The notes under the pieces were generated by a model, which saw only the letters and a program-made list of their open reading frames with translations, was not told where the DNA came from and did not search any database. The position numbers were made by a program, and so were the translations under genes. Below are positions 61,720 through 64,000 of a stretch of 64,000 nucleotides of DNA, one piece after another. This stretch comes from Psychrobacter sp. JCM 18903 (GTDB lineage: Bacteria > Pseudomonadota > Gammaproteobacteria > Pseudomonadales > Moraxellaceae): contig NZ_BAWJ01000003.1 of the NCBI RefSeq assembly GCF_000586475.1, forward strand, positions 62,001 through 126,000, read 5' to 3'. Numbering within the stretch: the first letter of the stretch is position 1; each line of letters begins with the position of its first letter.

Positions 61720-62130
61720 ATGCTAATCAAAATTGGCGAGCTTGCCACGCGCACCGGTGCGACGGTCGAAACCATTCGTTATTATGAGAAAGAGATGTTA
61801 TTACCAGAGCCTGCGCGTAGCCAAGGCAACTATCGTTTGTACAATGAGGCGCATTTTGAGCGTCTACAATTTATCCTGCACTGCCGTACGCTCGATATGA
61901 CTTTGGATGAAGTACGAACCCTGCTTCAGTATAGAGATAAACCTGAGGAAAACTGCGGTGAGGTCAATGTGCTATTGGATGAGCATATCGATGCGGTAGA
62001 AACACGTATGGAAGAGCTGGTACAATTAAAGCAACATCTACTAGCGTTGCGGCAAAAATGCGCAAGTGAAGCGCTAGCTGAATCCTGCGGAATATTGCAT
62101 GCGCTTGCCGATAACTCCTGTCATAAATAA
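61720..62130 (+). CDS. cadR: Cd(II)/Pb(II)-responsive MerR family regulator
   Basis: 136 residues, intact. The helix-turn-helix is MLIKIGELATRTGATVETIRYYEKEMLLPEPARSQGNYRLY. The dimer helix is followed by metal-site Cys residues in ENCGEVN, QKCASE and AESCGIL, the Cys pattern of CadR/PbrR rather than the Zn-loop of ZntR. It activates the divergent ATPase promoter by untwisting the 19-bp spacer. AAGGAG lies upstream of the ATG. The C-terminus is His-poor. Confidence 0.93.
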   Translation: MLIKIGELATRTGATVETIRYYEKEMLLPEPARSQGNYRLYNEAHFERLQFILHCRTLDMTLDEVRTLLQYRDKPEENCGEVNVLLDEHIDAVETRMEELVQLKQHLLALRQKCASEALAESCGILHALADNSCHK

Positions 62131-62271
62131 AGTATTCATTTTGGTAACATTATCCACTTTTCATACGTAAAAGTAGACATATCACCAAACGCGCATGGTC
62201 AATAAATTCAAAATGATTCAGCCCATAATCCTTTCTGTTAATCGTATAGACTGCGCGTCTATCAGACTGAT

Positions 62272-62466
62272 TCATTGCACTTGTGCAGGGAAGCCAGCCT
62301 TTGCTAAAGCAGTCGTCATCTGCTCAACACTTGCGATGGTTTCGATACTGATCACTTTGGCTGCTAAATCAATGTCAATCTTGGCGTTTGAGTCGATATC
62401 GTGAATGGTTGCTGTCACACCACGAGCACAACCGCCACATTTCATATTTACAATTAATAGTTTCAT
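62272..62466 (-). CDS. CopZ-like heavy-metal chaperone
   Basis: 64 residues from ATG 62466, supported by GGAGAAAGG upstream. The longer open frame to 62565 runs through the promoter. A single HMA fold: MKLLIVNMKCGGCARGVTATIHDID, with metal site M-x-C-x-x-C, then IDIDLAAKVISIETIASVEQMTTALAKAGF. It probably delivers copper to the divergent CopA. A CueR-like operator precedes it. Confidence 0.9.
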   Translation of the reverse strand: MKLLIVNMKCGGCARGVTATIHDIDSNAKIDIDLAAKVISIETIASVEQMTTALAKAGFPAQVQ

Positions 62467-62500
62467 AGCCTTTCTCCAAATAAGTTTTATTTCATCACTA

Positions 62501-62531
62501 AGCTTAAGCCTTGTCATGATGGTAAGGCCAA
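62501..62531 (-). promoter_or_regulatory. CueR-like operator/promoter of the copper chaperone gene
   Basis: The 21-bp dyad gccttgtcatgatggtaaggc (62508-62528) has perfect five-base arms. Minus-strand -35 ttggcc (62526-62531) and -10 taagct (62501-62506) are separated by 19 bp. The pattern CCTTACCAT..ATG.CAAGG follows the known CueR consensus. Confidence 0.85.
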
Positions 62532-62552
62532 ACACATTTTTAAAAAACACGC

Positions 62553-62583
62553 TTGACCTTACCATTATGTCAACCTCTATGCT
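62553..62583 (+). promoter_or_regulatory. CueR-like operator/promoter of copA
   Basis: -35 ttgacc (62553-62558), a 19-bp spacer containing ttaccattatgtcaacctc, and -10 tatgct (62578-62583). The left half (ACCTTACCAT) is identical in core to the divergent chaperone operator. The right half (gtcaacct) is degenerate. The CueR regulator itself is not in the window. Confidence 0.8.
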
Positions 62584-62616
62584 GTTGATAACAGATTGAA
62601 CATGATAGAGGGTGTT

Positions 62617-64000
62617 ATGAACTCAGAAAATAGTAAGTCTTATCTTTACAATGAAACATTGCCCATTGAAGGTATGACCTGTGCTTCATGTGTGGGGCGG
62701 GTGGAAAAAGCATTAAAAAAAGTTGAAGGTGTTGAAAATGCTGAGGTGAATCTTGCGACTGAAAAAGCCATGATTTCCTCGTCTCAACCTTTAGACCTTA
62801 TCGCAGTAACCAAAGCCGTAGAACGAACCGGTTATAAGGTCTTGGCCTCTCAGCCGATTGAGCTGTCGATAGAAGGTATGACTTGTGCTTCCTGTGTTGG
62901 ACGGGTAGAAAAAGCATTAAAAAAAGTCGAGGGCGTACAACAAGCAAACGTCAACCTTGCTACCGAACGCGCATGGGTACAAGGCAACGCTCAAGTACAG
63001 AGTAGCGATTTGATTCAAGCCGTTAAAAAAGCGGGATACACGGCTAAGCAGATTGAGCAGAGTGTGAGTGTTCAACAGGATAAAAAAGCCACGGAACAGC
63101 AGCAGCTGAAACGAGATTTAGCGATCTCTTTAATTCTAGCCGTGCCTGTTTTTATTCTAGAAATGGGATCACATATGATTCCAGCTTTTCATATGTGGGT
63201 CATGGATAATATCGGCACGCAACAAAGCTGGCTGATTCAATTTGTTTTGACCACGCTGGTACTTATCTTTCCAGGGCGACGTTTTTTATCAAAAAGGTAT
63301 TCCAGCATTATGGCGCTTTGCTCCAGATATGAATTCATTGGTGGCTGTTGGAACACTAGCGGCTTATAGTTTTTCGCTAGTCGCAACATTTATTCCACAA
63401 GTTCTACCTGAAGGCACTGTGAATGTTTATTACGAAGCGGCAGCTGTGATTGTAAGCTTAATTTTATTAGGGCGTTATTTTGAGGCAAAAGCCAAAGGGC
63501 GTACCTCTCAAGCCATTCAACATCTAGTGGGTATGCAAGCAAAAACAGCGCGTATTCACCACAATGGGCAAGTGATTGAAGTACCGATTGCAGAGGTGAC
63601 CACAGAAACGATCGTTGAGATTCGACCCGGTGAGCGTGTTCCAGTCGATGGTGAAGTCGTTGAAGGTCAAAGTTATATTGATGAATCCATGATTACAGGT
63701 GAACCCGTGCCTGTCAAAAAACAAGTCGGTGATCAAGTGGTAGGCGGCACGGTCAATCAGAATGGAAACTTAAATTTTCGGGCAACTGCCATTGGAGAAT
63801 CGTCGGTATTGGCGCAAATCATTCGCATGGTTGAACAGGCTCAAGGGTCTAAATTACCGATTCAGGCATTGGTCGATAAAGTCACTATGTGGTTTGTTCC
63901 CATGGTCATGCTCTTAGCGGCCCTGACTTTTGCTGTATGGTTTATTTTTGGTCCTGACCCTGCGTTGACGTTTAGTCTCGTCAACGCCGTTGCCGTCCTA
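62617..64000 (+). CDS. copA: Cu(I)-exporting P-type ATPase CopA (3' truncated, one inserted base)
   Basis: It runs off the right edge. The start ATG 62617 has GAGG upstream; ATG 62602 is an alternative. Two N-terminal metal-binding domains each carry [22 protein letters not shown], identical over that stretch. An extra A in a run of five near 63294 breaks the frame. Removing it gives [31 protein letters not shown], a CopA motif. Then come the actuator TGEPVPV and the segment [12 protein letters not shown]. The CPC and DKTGT motifs lie beyond the window. The divergent chaperone and the CueR-type operator support copper. Confidence 0.93.

Noticed and set aside
1716-63370. Programmed ribosomal frameshifting as the cause of split frames
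   Set aside because: The breaks lack common slippery heptamers or downstream structures, differ in sequence, and occur once or more in unrelated housekeeping genes. Sequence error explains them better.
1-64000. CRISPR arrays, tRNA genes, prophage or transposase genes
   Set aside because: No regularly spaced repeats with unique spacers, no cloverleaf-like segments in the intergenic regions, and no phage or transposase motifs were seen on either strand.

Overview
The window looks like chromosomal DNA of a Moraxellaceae bacterium, most likely Psychrobacter. The evidence is the moderately AT-rich base composition, the character of the proteins, and conserved blocks such as rsmG-parA-parB, exbB-exbD-msbA-lpxK-kdsB and holB-pilZ. 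I could not run a search, so the genus is an inference. No rRNA, tRNA, CRISPR array, prophage or transposase gene was seen.

Layout. 1-640: 3' part of a TetR regulator cut by the window edge. 776-12122: a block of secreted proteins, all on the minus strand. It holds a small periplasmic protein, a giant DUF11/SdrD-B/Big-1/beta-barrel outer-membrane protein, a DUF11 protein, a 154-residue exported protein and a 699-residue exported protein. 12753-17314: aceE-aceF. 17558-25029: an OmpW porin, a small zinc-ribbon membrane protein, a voltage-gated K+ channel with a zinc-knuckle tail, a TerD-like protein, a WYL regulator and a Lon-type protease. 25401-35336: rsmG-parA-parB, then exbB-exbD-msbA-lpxK-kdsB-holB-pilZ. 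35634-42448: ppk2, a thiolase / long FabG / MaoC trio, and a DUF442 phosphatase-like protein. 42710-55191: a serine hydrolase, an NhaP-type antiporter, ilvD, an unknown gene, a HIT protein, a BCCT transporter, dusB, a DUF1622 protein, an SDR and ppiC. 55507-59301: LLM oxidoreductase, MBL lipoprotein and cysteine hydrolase, with a divergent GlxA-type regulator. 59417-64000: metal resistance, with a Zn/Cd/Pb ATPase and divergent CadR-type regulator, then a CopZ-like chaperone divergent from a CopA ATPase that runs off the right edge.

Sequence quality. At least 32 single-base indels in 23 genes break reading frames. Essential genes such as aceF, msbA, ilvD, rsmG and parB are among them. Almost all are one-base losses in runs of two to five identical bases, and in each case the protein continues sensibly in the next frame. 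I read this as assembly or sequencing error and annotate those genes as single genes, giving the approximate break point.

Most notable signals. (1) A family of foldback, MITE-like elements of 165-174 bp (three full copies and possible fragments) with near-perfect terminal inverted repeats, in both orientations and without an ORF. (2) The locus of large secreted DUF11 proteins around a fused beta-barrel. (3) Textbook MerR-family operators with 19-bp spacers at the cadmium/zinc and copper genes. (4) A thiolase-FabG-MaoC trio resembling the mycobacterial FadA2-FabG4-HtdX set, with a repeat-bearing N-terminal extension on the thiolase. (5) A terminator-like hairpin whose U-tract runs straight into the dusB start codon.
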